NCBI GenBank assembly: GCA_026400425.1
Contig: JAPLPC010000194.1
Location: forward strand, 1 to 8,900
Length of the DNA: 8,900 bases
Reading direction: 5' to 3'
Origin: Hyphomicrobiales bacterium
Lineage (GTDB): Bacteria; Pseudomonadota; Alphaproteobacteria; Rhizobiales; Xanthobacteraceae
Positions 1 to 6,057 of the stretch are shown here, one piece after another. The notes under the pieces were generated by a model. It saw nothing but the letters and a program-made list of their open reading frames with translations. It was not told the origin of the DNA and made no database searches. A program made the position numbers and the translations under genes. Numbering within the stretch: the stretch's first letter is position 1; the number at the start of each line of letters is the position of its first letter.

Positions 1-303
1 CTGATGTGGCGCGACGATCTCGACACGGCTTTCCGCCACCTCGATCTTTACGATCGCTTCGGCTGCCCGGGCGGTCACGTCCAGGCGACATTCCGCTGCC
101 TCGTGAAGTTCGGCCCGGCCATCGATCCGAAGGTCGCGGACAGCCTGAACCGCCATGTGCATGCGTGCTGGATCAATCCGAACGCCACGCCGCAACCGGC
201 AGCGCTCAACCAGCCTGCGACGCCTGCACCAGCGACTCCCGCTGCACCGGCAGCACAGCCTGAAGCGAAGCCCGACGCCAAACCCGCCGACGCTCCAAAG
301 TGA
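1..303 (+). CDS. C-terminal part of a small protein with an Ala/Pro-rich tail, possibly linked to beta-glucan synthesis (5' partial)
   Basis: The reading frame is open from the first base (CTG, then ATG at 4) to a TGA at 301-303, so the true start probably lies left of the window; the ATG at 4 is not a convincing start because no ribosome binding site can be seen. About the first 57 visible residues look like a folded domain with three cysteines (FGCPGG, FRCL, HACW) and a DLYDRFGCP segment. The last 40 or so residues are a low-complexity Ala/Pro/Gln/Lys tail of the kind seen in exported proteobacterial proteins. The next gene on the same strand is the GH17-GT2 glucan synthase. I recall small proteins with a similar Cys pattern in Bradyrhizobium being labelled beta-1,3/1,6-glucan biosynthesis protein, but this is memory plus context, not proof. 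Function should be taken as unknown. Confidence 0.7.
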   Translation: MMWRDDLDTAFRHLDLYDRFGCPGGHVQATFRCLVKFGPAIDPKVADSLNRHVHACWINPNATPQPAALNQPATPAPATPAAPAAQPEAKPDAKPADAPK

Positions 304-309
304 GGTAAG

Positions 310-345
310 GTAACGGCGCCGGCGCACGGTGGCCAATGCCGTTAC
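310..345 (+). terminator. Stem-loop after the first gene, probable terminator
   Basis: A perfect 8-bp inverted repeat pairs GTAACGGC (310-317) with GCCGTTAC (338-345) across a 20-base loop that could itself fold further (GCC/GGC). It begins 6 bases after the stop codon of the upstream gene and is followed by GCCTTTCGCTCT, only a short T run. The position fits transcription termination, but the weak T tract leaves open a 3'-end stabilising hairpin or a processing site. Confidence 0.45.
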
Positions 346-364
346 GCCTTTCGCTCTCGAAGTC

Positions 365-395
365 ACTGCCGCCCTGAAAACGCCATGGCGGCAGT
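365..395. repeat. Perfect 9-bp inverted repeat in the gap before the glucan synthase
   Basis: ACTGCCGCC (365-373) pairs perfectly with GGCGGCAGT (387-395) across a 13-base loop. The loop overlaps a second, nested 10-base palindrome CGCCATGGCG (381-390), so two alternative folds or a dimeric protein site are possible. No T run follows on either side, which argues against a simple intrinsic terminator. Function unknown. Confidence 0.6.
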
Positions 396-410
396 TGAGT
401 TGATGTTATC

Positions 411-430
411 CGCGCAGATACCTCTGCGCG
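411..430. repeat. Perfect 8-bp hairpin with tetraloop upstream of the glucan synthase
   Basis: CGCGCAGA (411-418) pairs perfectly with TCTGCGCG (423-430) across the 4-base loop TACC. It lies 70-90 bases before the ATG at 501. As RNA this would be a compact, very stable hairpin in a 5' leader; as DNA it would be a 20-base near-palindrome able to bind a dimeric regulator. No T run follows, so it is not a standard terminator. Confidence 0.6.
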
Positions 431-441
431 TCGCCACTGGC

Positions 442-462
442 CGGACCTCGGGGACAGGTCCG
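442..462. repeat. Perfect 7-bp inverted repeat closest to the glucan synthase start
   Basis: CGGACCT (442-448) pairs with AGGTCCG (456-462) across a 7-base loop that contains GGGGA. It is the fourth and last inverted repeat of the gap and ends about 38 bases before the ATG at 501. The GGGGA in the loop could mimic an anti-SD target, but nothing shows this directly. Function unknown. Confidence 0.5.
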
Positions 463-500
463 CTCCCCGGCCTGCTCCGCCCCGCTATGGTTTGGACGCG

Positions 501-3170
501 ATGCGCGCTGTCGTCGCCGTAATACTTCTGGTCACCGCCGTTCATGCCGGCCTCTGGGGCCTTCTCCGCGAAAAGCAGGATGCGCCTGATTTCAAGGGCA
601 CGATTCCGAGCATGTCCTACGCGCCGTTCGAAGGCACGGGGCATCCGGACGTCGATAACATCCCGACAGTCGAAAAAGTACGGGCCGACCTCAAGAAACT
701 CGCCACCATGACCCGGGCGATCCGTCTCTATTCGTCCACCGGCGGCGTCGAGATCGTACCCGCAATCGCCAACGAATTCGGGCTCAAGGTCACGCTCGGC
801 GTCTGGATCGACAAGAATGCCGATCGTAACGAGCGCGAAATCGCGGCCGCCGTCGATCTCGCCAAGAAGAACTCGAACGTCATCGGCGTCGTGGTCGGCA
901 ACGAAACCCTGTATCGCGACGAACTCAAGATCAACGACCTCATCGACTATATCCGCAAGGTGAAGCGCCAGGTCAGCGTCCCCGTCACTACCGGCGAAAT
1001 CTGGAACATCTGGCGCGATAATCCGCAGTTGGCATCATCTGTCGACTTCATCGCCGCTCATATCCTGCCGTATTGGGAGAACTTCGAAGATACCCAGGCC
1101 GTGGATCAGGCCGTCTATATCTACGGGCTGCTTCGCGAGACCTTCCCCGGCAAGCGTATCGTCGTTGCCGAATTCGGCTGGCCGAGCCAGGGCTACAATC
1201 TGCGACGCGCCGAGCCCGGTCCATTCAAGCAGGCTGTGGTAATCCGAAACTTCGTCACCCGCGCCGAAGCCATCGGCATGGACTACAACATCGTCGAAGC
1301 CATCGATCAGCCCTGGAAGTTCTTCGAAGGCGGCGTCGGACCGTATTGGGGCATGCTGGACGCCAACCGCGAGCCAAAATTCTCATGGACCGGCCCGGTC
1401 GAGAATCCGCACTACTGGAAGAACGCGGGATTAGCGCTGCTGGTCGGCATCCTGTTGTCGCTGCCGATACTGCAGATCCTTGCTCCGACCGCGATGCAGG
1501 CCCTCGTTCTGTCGATCGCGGCCAATGCCGTCGGCGCCTGGGCGGCGACGATATTCGCCTACCAGCAAACGCATTATTTCGTCTGGGGCTCGGCCTTCGC
1601 CCTCACCCTCGGCGGCATCCTTCTGATTCCCCTGATCCTGATCGCGCTGGCGCGGGTCGATGAAATAGCGGCCATCGCCTTCGGCCAGAAACCACTTCGC
1701 CTGCTCACGCCGGAGCGCAGCGCTGCGCTGCTCGAGGCAGCGAACGCCGAGAAGAAATATCCGAAAGTGTCGATCCATATTCCGGCCTATCGCGAACAGC
1801 CGGAGATGCTGAAGCTGACGCTGGATGCCGTCGCGGCGCTGGACTACCCGAATTTCGAATGCGTGGTGATCATCAACAATACGCCCGACCCCGCCTACTG
1901 GCAGCCGATCCAGGATCACTGCCGTATGCTCGGCGAGCGTTTCATCTTCATCAATGCCGAGAAAGTGGAAGGCTTCAAGGCCGGCGCGCTACGCATCGCC
2001 ATGGATCGCACCGCAGCCGATGCCGAAGTGATCGGCATCATCGATGCCGACTACGTTGTCGAACCGAATTGGCTGAAGGCGCTGGTCCCGGCCTTCAACG
2101 ATCCGCGCGTCGGTCTGGTGCAGGCGCCGCAGGATCACCGCGACCAAGACACGTCGCTGATGCACTACATCATGAACGGCGAATATGCCGGCTTCTTCGA
2201 CATCGGCATGGTCCAGCGCAACGAGGCCAATGCCATCATCGTCCATGGCACCATGTGTCTCATTCGCCGCGAGGCGATGGACATGGCGGGCGGCTGGGCC
2301 GGCGACACCATCTGCGAAGATTCGGATCTCGGCCTCGCGATCATGCAGCATGGCTGGCTGACGCATTACACCAGCGAGCGTTACGGCTACGGCGTGCTGC
2401 CGGACACCTATGAAGCCTTCAGAAAGCAACGCCATCGCTGGGCCTATGGCGGCTTTCAGATCATCAAAAAGCACTGGCGCCGCTTCCTGCCGGGTGCGAG
2501 CCGCATGACCCAGGACCAGAAGCGCGAATTCGGCATCGGCTGGCTGAACTGGCTCGGCGCCGAAAGTCTCGGCGTGGTGGTCGCCATCCTCAACATCATC
2601 TGGGTGCCGATCATCGCCTTCGCCGGCATCGCCATTCCCGACAAGATCCTGACGCTGCCGATCATCGCGTCGTTCGTAATATCGCTGGCGCACTTCCTGA
2701 TCCTCTATCGCCTGCGCGTGAAGATCGGGGTCTGGCAGATGCTTGGCGCCATGATCGCCGCCATGTCGGTGCAATGGACCGTATCGCGCGCCGTGGCCGA
2801 CGGCCTGATCAAGGACCACCTGCCTTTCACCGTCACCTCGAAGGGCGGCAAATCGCGCAACTCCATCGAGTTCCAGGCGTTCTGGGAAGCTGTGATCGGC
2901 GTGCTGCTGTGGATCAGCGCCGGCGTGCTGATCTTCGCCAACAACGACAAACAGGTCACCGAGATTTATATCTTCGCCGGCGTGCTGGTGCTGCAGAGTC
3001 TGCCGTTCCTGTCCGCCGTTGCGATCGCGATTCTGGAAAACTCGCGTGCCAACCAGTTCGGCTGGTGGAAGAACACCACGATTCGCACTGCCGAGCTGAT
3101 CGGCCTGCGTCCGGTGCAGATGCCGCAGCTCGATGTCGTCCGGTCCGATCCACAGCACGAAACGCGGTGA
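501..3170 (+). CDS. ndvB: Membrane GH17-GT2 fusion, beta-(1,3)-glucan synthase of the NdvB type
   Basis: Inner-membrane protein of 889 aa (about 99 kDa) predicted to make and remodel periplasmic beta-(1,3)/(1,6)-glucan from UDP-glucose. An N-terminal membrane anchor (about residues 3-19) is followed by a GH17 domain (about 25-290) with the acid/base Glu in VVGNE (E135) and the nucleophile in VAEFGWPS (E224), both intact. Three membrane helices (about 310-390) lead to a cytoplasmic GT2 domain (about 420-660) with the IIDADY motif (D515, D517), EDSD (D607, D609) and QRHRW (Q643-W647), the D,DxD,D,QxxRW signature of processive synthases. About five more helices (690-850) end the protein. The size fits the approximately 102-kDa NdvB of Bradyrhizobium japonicum and the GH17-GT2 NdvB of Pseudomonas aeruginosa; it is unrelated to the much larger NdvB/ChvB of Sinorhizobium and Agrobacterium. 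I prefer the ATG at 501 (MRAVVAVILL) over a TTG at 492 in the same frame; both have weak ribosome binding sites. Symbol is by family analogy. Confidence 0.9.
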   Translation: MRAVVAVILLVTAVHAGLWGLLREKQDAPDFKGTIPSMSYAPFEGTGHPDVDNIPTVEKVRADLKKLATMTRAIRLYSSTGGVEIVPAIANEFGLKVTLGVWIDKNADRNEREIAAAVDLAKKNSNVIGVVVGNETLYRDELKINDLIDYIRKVKRQVSVPVTTGEIWNIWRDNPQLASSVDFIAAHILPYWENFEDTQAVDQAVYIYGLLRETFPGKRIVVAEFGWPSQGYNLRRAEPGPFKQAVVIRNFVTRAEAIGMDYNIVEAIDQPWKFFEGGVGPYWGMLDANREPKFSWTGPVENPHYWKNAGLALLVGILLSLPILQILAPTAMQALVLSIAANAVGAWAATIFAYQQTHYFVWGSAFALTLGGILLIPLILIALARVDEIAAIAFGQKPLRLLTPERSAALLEAANAEKKYPKVSIHIPAYREQPEMLKLTLDAVAALDYPNFECVVIINNTPDPAYWQPIQDHCRMLGERFIFINAEKVEGFKAGALRIAMDRTAADAEVIGIIDADYVVEPNWLKALVPAFNDPRVGLVQAPQDHRDQDTSLMHYIMNGEYAGFFDIGMVQRNEANAIIVHGTMCLIRREAMDMAGGWAGDTICEDSDLGLAIMQHGWLTHYTSERYGYGVLPDTYEAFRKQRHRWAYGGFQIIKKHWRRFLPGASRMTQDQKREFGIGWLNWLGAESLGVVVAILNIIWVPIIAFAGIAIPDKILTLPIIASFVISLAHFLILYRLRVKIGVWQMLGAMIAAMSVQWTVSRAVADGLIKDHLPFTVTSKGGKSRNSIEFQAFWEAVIGVLLWISAGVLIFANNDKQVTEIYIFAGVLVLQSLPFLSAVAIAILENSRANQFGWWKNTTIRTAELIGLRPVQMPQLDVVRSDPQHETR

Positions 3171-3204
3171 GACGCGGCCAACCCGACTGTTCATGTCCAT
3201 AACC

Positions 3205-3241
3205 GGCAGGCTTGCCCTTGACCCCGGCGAGCCCGCCTTTT
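3205..3241 (+). terminator. Intrinsic terminator of the glucan synthase gene
   Basis: GGCAGGCTTGCC (3205-3216) folds with GGCGAGCCCGCC (3226-3237) into a 12-position stem with one A-C mismatch and one G-U pair, closed by a 9-base loop, and is followed directly by TTTT (3238-3241). It begins 35 bases after the stop codon. This is the best rho-independent terminator in the window. Confidence 0.75.
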
Positions 3242-3246
3242 ACACA
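3218..3246 (+). promoter_or_regulatory. Possible sigma-70 type promoter toward tRNA-Lys
   Basis: TTGACC (3218-3223, preceded by C, five of six to consensus) is spaced by 17 bases from TACACA (3241-3246), a weak -10 box. If used, transcription would begin near 3253 and give a leader of about 110 bases before the tRNA. It overlaps the terminator stem of the preceding gene. A GC-rich stretch without a clear promoter or gene fills 3247-3361. Confidence 0.28.
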
Positions 3247-3361
3247 GCCGGTCAACGCGATACGCTGCATTGCAGTCCATATCGCGCACCGCGGCCCACC
3301 GGCATCCGCACCCCATCGGGGCTCGGCGTCTTCGGGCAACTCAAATGTCAGCGGTATCATC

Positions 3362-3436
3362 GGGCGGGTAGCTCAGCGGTAGAGCATTCGACTTTTAATC
3401 GACTGGTCATGGGTTCGATCCCCATCCCGCCCACCA
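3362..3436 (+). tRNA. tRNA-Lys (anticodon UUU)
   Basis: A full cloverleaf can be drawn. The acceptor stem GGGCGGG (3362-3368) pairs perfectly with CCCGCCC (3426-3432), the D stem is GCTC/GAGC (3371-3374/3382-3385), and the anticodon loop CTTTTAA has TTT at 3394-3396. The T arm is ATGGG-TTCGATC-CCCAT (3409-3425), with discriminator A3433 and an encoded CCA at 3434-3436. The anticodon stem has four normal pairs, while the outermost position (27-43) is a T-C mismatch (T3387/C3403). The anticodon reads AAA and, by wobble, AAG lysine codons. No integrase or duplicated 3' end of the tRNA is visible nearby. Confidence 0.97.
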
Positions 3437-3530
3437 CTTAACTATCCCAACGAGAGCCGCTGGTAGCGGATCGCCCGTCCAGACAGGCAGCGGCACTTCG
3501 TCGCCAACGCTGTCGCGGAGAGCTAAGCGC
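3437..3530. other. Spacer after tRNA-Lys with no recognised gene
   Basis: This spacer separates the tRNA from the promoter-like region of the small downstream gene. It holds one short perfect hairpin, CCGCT-GGT-AGCGG (3457-3469), without a following T run. No open frame with coding character and no convincing tRNA terminator were seen. Confidence 0.5.
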
Positions 3531-3560
3531 TTGGTGCTCCACTAGACTCTTTCTTAGAAT
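3531..3560 (+). promoter_or_regulatory. Possible promoter of the small hypothetical gene
   Basis: TAGAAT (3555-3560) matches five of six positions of a -10 box, and TTGGTG (3531-3536) is a fair -35 box at 18 bases spacing. The stretch is clearly more AT-rich than its surroundings. A start near 3567 would leave a leader of only about 13 bases before the ATG at 3580, which would fit the absence of a Shine-Dalgarno sequence there. Confidence 0.35.
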
Positions 3561-3579
3561 ACTTCTAATTACGGCTACC

Positions 3580-3825
3580 ATGACGTGGAAGCCGAAAAAA
3601 ACAGCCGCAGAGCTCGAGAAAATTTTTCGCGAGACGTCTCAAAGCGCCGGTCCATGGCCAGCGAACATGAAATTGATCGTCTATCCGCTGGATGACAGCT
3701 GGCGGATCATCGTGAGCTATTCCGATGCGGCGCAGGCGACGTTTCGCGACCGCCTCATGGAGCTCAGCGTTCACCTGCGTGAGCTCTATGACCTTGCCGA
3801 CGATCCAGCGAGCCCCTGGAACTAG
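3580..3825 (+). CDS. Small conserved-looking hypothetical protein (81 aa)
   Basis: Product not recognised. The 81-residue protein has a basic N-terminus (MTWKPKKTAAELEK), no signal peptide, no membrane helix and no cysteine. Its likely fold is an N-terminal helix, a short beta section (MKLIVYPL, SWRIIVSYS) and a C-terminal amphipathic helix (about 50-73: AAQATFRDRLMELSVHLRELYDL). The composition is that of a real soluble cytoplasmic protein, and I think short proteins like it occur in Bradyrhizobium relatives. No Shine-Dalgarno motif precedes the ATG; a TAGAAT box lies 20 bases upstream. It ends in TAG, 15 bases before the end of the convergent DUF3325 gene. It is not part of an operon in this window. 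Confidence 0.65.
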   Translation: MTWKPKKTAAELEKIFRETSQSAGPWPANMKLIVYPLDDSWRIIVSYSDAAQATFRDRLMELSVHLRELYDLADDPASPWN

Positions 3826-3840
3826 CTGGCCAACCCGGCT

Positions 3841-4137
3841 CTATCGCGGCCGGAATTTTGGGCGCGCGCTCCGCCCGTAAACGATCAGTACGGCGCCGAC
3901 GATGCCCGCTGCGAGGCTCGTGTGGCCGCTGTACATGACGAGCGCCAGTCCCCAACCATGCCACGCGACCAGAACTGCCAGCGCGCCAAGCAGCGCGGCA
4001 CCGCCCGCCAGGCGGAAGCCCAGCGTGACGGCAGAGCCGAGGCTGCCGCCGAACAGGTCGCGCTGCTGTCGGCGCGACGCGCAGGCCAATGCAGCGAACC
4101 CGGCGAGGCTGAACATCAATGCGACGACGTGGCTCAT
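3841..4137 (-). CDS. DUF3325 family small membrane protein
   Basis: Protein of 98 aa with three hydrophobic segments (about 3-20, 39-58 and 61-87), separated by a basic loop (SRRQQRD, 21-27) and ending in a basic tail (RSARPKFRPR). Size, helix layout and position directly after a PepSY-TM gene match the DUF3325 family, whose molecular function is not established but which recurs in siderophore-receptor operons. The ATG (4137-4135) overlaps the TGA of the PepSY gene (4136-4134) in an ATGA junction, and the GGCGGGGCGGCGGA upstream supplies an SD-like purine stretch, so translation is probably coupled. A longer frame extends upstream of this ATG to 4641 but is a shadow of the PepSY gene. H60 and H72 in the last helical region could be metal or haem ligands, but this is speculation. 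No terminator was seen after it. Confidence 0.85.
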   Translation of the reverse strand: MSHVVALMFSLAGFAALACASRRQQRDLFGGSLGSAVTLGFRLAGGAALLGALAVLVAWHGWGLALVMYSGHTSLAAGIVGAVLIVYGRSARPKFRPR

Positions 4138-5762
4138 TCCGCCGCCCCGCCGGATGCGATGGCTGCCGCACCCGGCCGATCCGCGCGCCGCTTGATTGGT
4201 GCGGCGAGGTGATGCCGCGCGGTGCGTCGAGCCAGTACCAGGTGCAGAGCGGCGAATGCCCAGCACATCAGATCGATGCCGGCGAACACCCAGTCGCCTT
4301 GCGCCACACTGTGCCAGAACGGGCGCTGCGTGGTGGCGGCATTGAGCACCGGCAGCAGGAACAGCAGCACAGAAGCAGCCCCCAATTGCTCGACCCATGC
4401 CGCCCTGACGGGGCGCAGCAGGGCATGCCCAAGCGCCAACGCCCAGACGATGAAGAACAGATCGACTTCCCAATTCGCGCGGCCGGCCAGTGTCGTCGGC
4501 AGCAGACGATTGCCCCACAGAAATGCCGTCATGGCGATCGACAGACCGGCGATGCCGGCGATGTTGAGCCGCTCGACGAGGCGGAAGCCGATATGCGGCC
4601 GCGCGGGATCGCTCAATTTCTGCCGTCGCTTCACCGTCCACATCACGAGGCCGGTGCCCACCATGGCCGTGCCTGCCAGGCTGACGAGAAAGTAGAGCCA
4701 GCGCGTGAAGCCGTCGCCGAACCGACCGAGATGCAGCGCATAGAGCACGCCGCGCGTTTCGGCTGCACCTCCCACCTCATCGCGAGCCGAGAGCAGCCGT
4801 CCCGTCGTGCCCTCGAATTCCATGTATTGCGGGCTCATGGACAGACGGCCAGAATCGCCGCGGGTCACGGTCACGCGTGCTGCGGCGTCGCCGGAATGCG
4901 TGACGTTGACGCGACCGACATTGTCATGCCCCCAGCGCTGCTGTGCCTCGCGCACCATCTCGGTGATGGATGCCATAGGCACCTTCTGCCCGGACGGTTT
5001 GCCCGGCTGGGTAAACGCACTGAGTTCGGCCTGCAGTTGCTGGCGCTCCGCCGGCGACTTGATCGCCACCTGCCCGCCCCAAGGCATGTACATCGCCATC
5101 AGGGTAACGAGGCCGGTATAGGTGATCATGGCGTGGAACGGCAGCCCGAACACCGACAGCATGTTGTGGGCATCGAGCCACGAACGCTGTCCCTTGCCCC
5201 AGCGGAACGTGAAGAAATCGACGAAGATCTTCTTGTGCGTGATCACGCCGCTGATGATCGCGACCAGCATAAACATCGCGGCGATGCCGGCCAGCCACCT
5301 GCCCCACGGCACCGGCATGTAGTGGAACTGGAAATGAAAGCGATAGAAGAAATCGCCGCCCAGGGTATCGCGCGCAGCGACGCGCTCGCCGGTGGCGGGA
5401 TCGAAATGGCCCTCGGCAAAACCGCGCTGGCCGGGCTCGCGTGACGCCGTGCGCCAGAATGCGTAGGCGCTGTTGTTGCGATCGTCAGGCAGACGAACGC
5501 TCCATTGCGAGGTACCCGGCGCGACCTTGTCGAATGCGGTCGCAATCCGTTGCGCCACCACGGCGGCGTCCGGGCGTTCGGTCAGCCGCGCCAGTTCAGG
5601 CCGCGCCCATTGCGAGAGTTCATCCTTGAAATAGGAGACCGTGCCGGTGAGGAACATCGCATAGAGCACCCAGCCGAGCAGCAGACCGACCCAGGTGTGC
5701 AGCTCCGACATGCTTTGCCGGATGCCGCGGCCGGCGCTCTGTTGCTCGCTCTTGGTCGTCAT
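4134..5762 (-). CDS. PepSY-TM inner-membrane protein, candidate siderophore-iron reductase
   Basis: Protein of 542 aa of the PepSY-associated TM-helix family (PiuB-like). The N-terminal helix (about 24-44) follows the typical SELHTWVGL start. A periplasmic section (about 46-155) is followed by helices at about 157-175 and 200-224 with the family motif LDAHNMLSVFGLPFHAM. A second periplasmic PepSY-type section (about 240-340, ending MEFEGTTGRLL) leads to a helix at about 356-376, and four further helices (about 400-503) make it longer than the minimal family member. Histidines H143, H147, H176, H199, H210 and H344 lie in or next to the membrane and are candidate haem or metal ligands. PepSY-TM proteins such as FoxB and FpvG of Pseudomonas aeruginosa have been linked to reductive iron release from siderophores, which fits the receptor in this operon. 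The start is the ATG at 5762, preceded by GAGGT at 7 bases. Substrate and activity are inferred. Confidence 0.9.
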   Translation of the reverse strand: MTTKSEQQSAGRGIRQSMSELHTWVGLLLGWVLYAMFLTGTVSYFKDELSQWARPELARLTERPDAAVVAQRIATAFDKVAPGTSQWSVRLPDDRNNSAYAFWRTASREPGQRGFAEGHFDPATGERVAARDTLGGDFFYRFHFQFHYMPVPWGRWLAGIAAMFMLVAIISGVITHKKIFVDFFTFRWGKGQRSWLDAHNMLSVFGLPFHAMITYTGLVTLMAMYMPWGGQVAIKSPAERQQLQAELSAFTQPGKPSGQKVPMASITEMVREAQQRWGHDNVGRVNVTHSGDAAARVTVTRGDSGRLSMSPQYMEFEGTTGRLLSARDEVGGAAETRGVLYALHLGRFGDGFTRWLYFLVSLAGTAMVGTGLVMWTVKRRQKLSDPARPHIGFRLVERLNIAGIAGLSIAMTAFLWGNRLLPTTLAGRANWEVDLFFIVWALALGHALLRPVRAAWVEQLGAASVLLFLLPVLNAATTQRPFWHSVAQGDWVFAGIDLMCWAFAALHLVLARRTARHHLAAPIKRRADRPGAAAIASGGAAE

Positions 5763-5769
5763 GCAGCTG

Positions 5770-5774
5770 ACCTC
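5770..5774 (-). promoter_or_regulatory. Ribosome binding site of the PepSY-TM gene
   Basis: GAGGT on the minus strand lies 7 bases before the ATG at 5762 and sits in the 13-base gap after the DUF3649 stop codon. It fixes the start and allows independent initiation in addition to coupling. Confidence 0.7.
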
Positions 5775-5775
5775 G

Positions 5776-6057
5776 TCACGACACCGACCACGCCGCCAGT
5801 GCGAGCGGCAAGGCGACGACGATCAGACCTGTCCATGCCTTCGGCGCGCTACGCACCGCGAACACCCAGATCACCGCACCGGCATAAACGAGGAAGCTCG
5901 CGAGCTGGCCGGCGATCACCGCCTGAACTTTGCTCATCGGCGATGCCAGCACGGCGACGGTGCTGAGCGCCGCCAGCGCATAGCCGCCGAACAGCGCAGC
6001 GCCGATGCGCGAGATCAGCGGGCCGGTCGCGAGGAACCGATGAACGACGACGTTCAT
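5776..6057 (-). CDS. DUF3649 family small membrane protein
   Basis: Protein of 93 aa with three predicted membrane helices (about 17-38, 47-67 and 72-90) and a short N-terminus (MNVVVHRFLATGPLISR). The hydrophobic pattern, with a P-M-S-K-V-Q-A loop between helices 1 and 2, fits the DUF3649 (iron-transporter-associated) family, which is typically encoded just before a PepSY-TM protein in iron uptake loci. Its ATG (6057-6055) overlaps the TGA of the DUF4198 gene (6056-6054), and no separate Shine-Dalgarno motif is evident, so it is probably translated by re-initiation. The molecular role is unknown; I infer that it is a partner subunit of the PepSY-TM protein. Confidence 0.85.
   Translation of the reverse strand: MNVVVHRFLATGPLISRIGAALFGGYALAALSTVAVLASPMSKVQAVIAGQLASFLVYAGAVIWVFAVRSAPKAWTGLIVVALPLALAAWSVS

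Noticed and set aside
487..522. 11-codon mini-ORF (ATG 487 to TAA 522) overlapping the start of ndvB in another frame
   Set aside because: It could be a regulatory uORF, but it has no ribosome binding site and an overlap of this size is expected by chance.
1989..3200. 403-codon open frame on the minus strand inside the glucan synthase gene
   Set aside because: It lies opposite the conserved GT2 and helix-coding region, its translation is rich in Arg, His, Asp and Gly with no recognisable domain, and it is explained by high GC at third codon positions.
3595..3601. T7 run on the minus strand as terminator of the iron operon
   Set aside because: It lies about 240 bases beyond the last stop codon, inside the coding region of the convergent small gene, and the sequence before it forms no convincing stem.
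3362..3840. tRNA-Lys as an integration site of a mobile element
   Set aside because: No integrase, transposase or duplicated tRNA 3' end is visible in the window, and the flanking genes look like ordinary chromosome.
4138..4641. Upstream extension of the DUF3325 frame
   Set aside because: This part overlaps the PepSY coding region out of frame and has Arg/Ala-rich shadow composition; the family-like protein begins at the ATG at 4137, within the ATGA junction.
4119..5444. 441-codon open frame on the plus strand across the PepSY gene
   Set aside because: It is antisense to a clear PepSY-TM family protein and its product is His/Arg/Gln-rich low-complexity sequence without helices or motifs.
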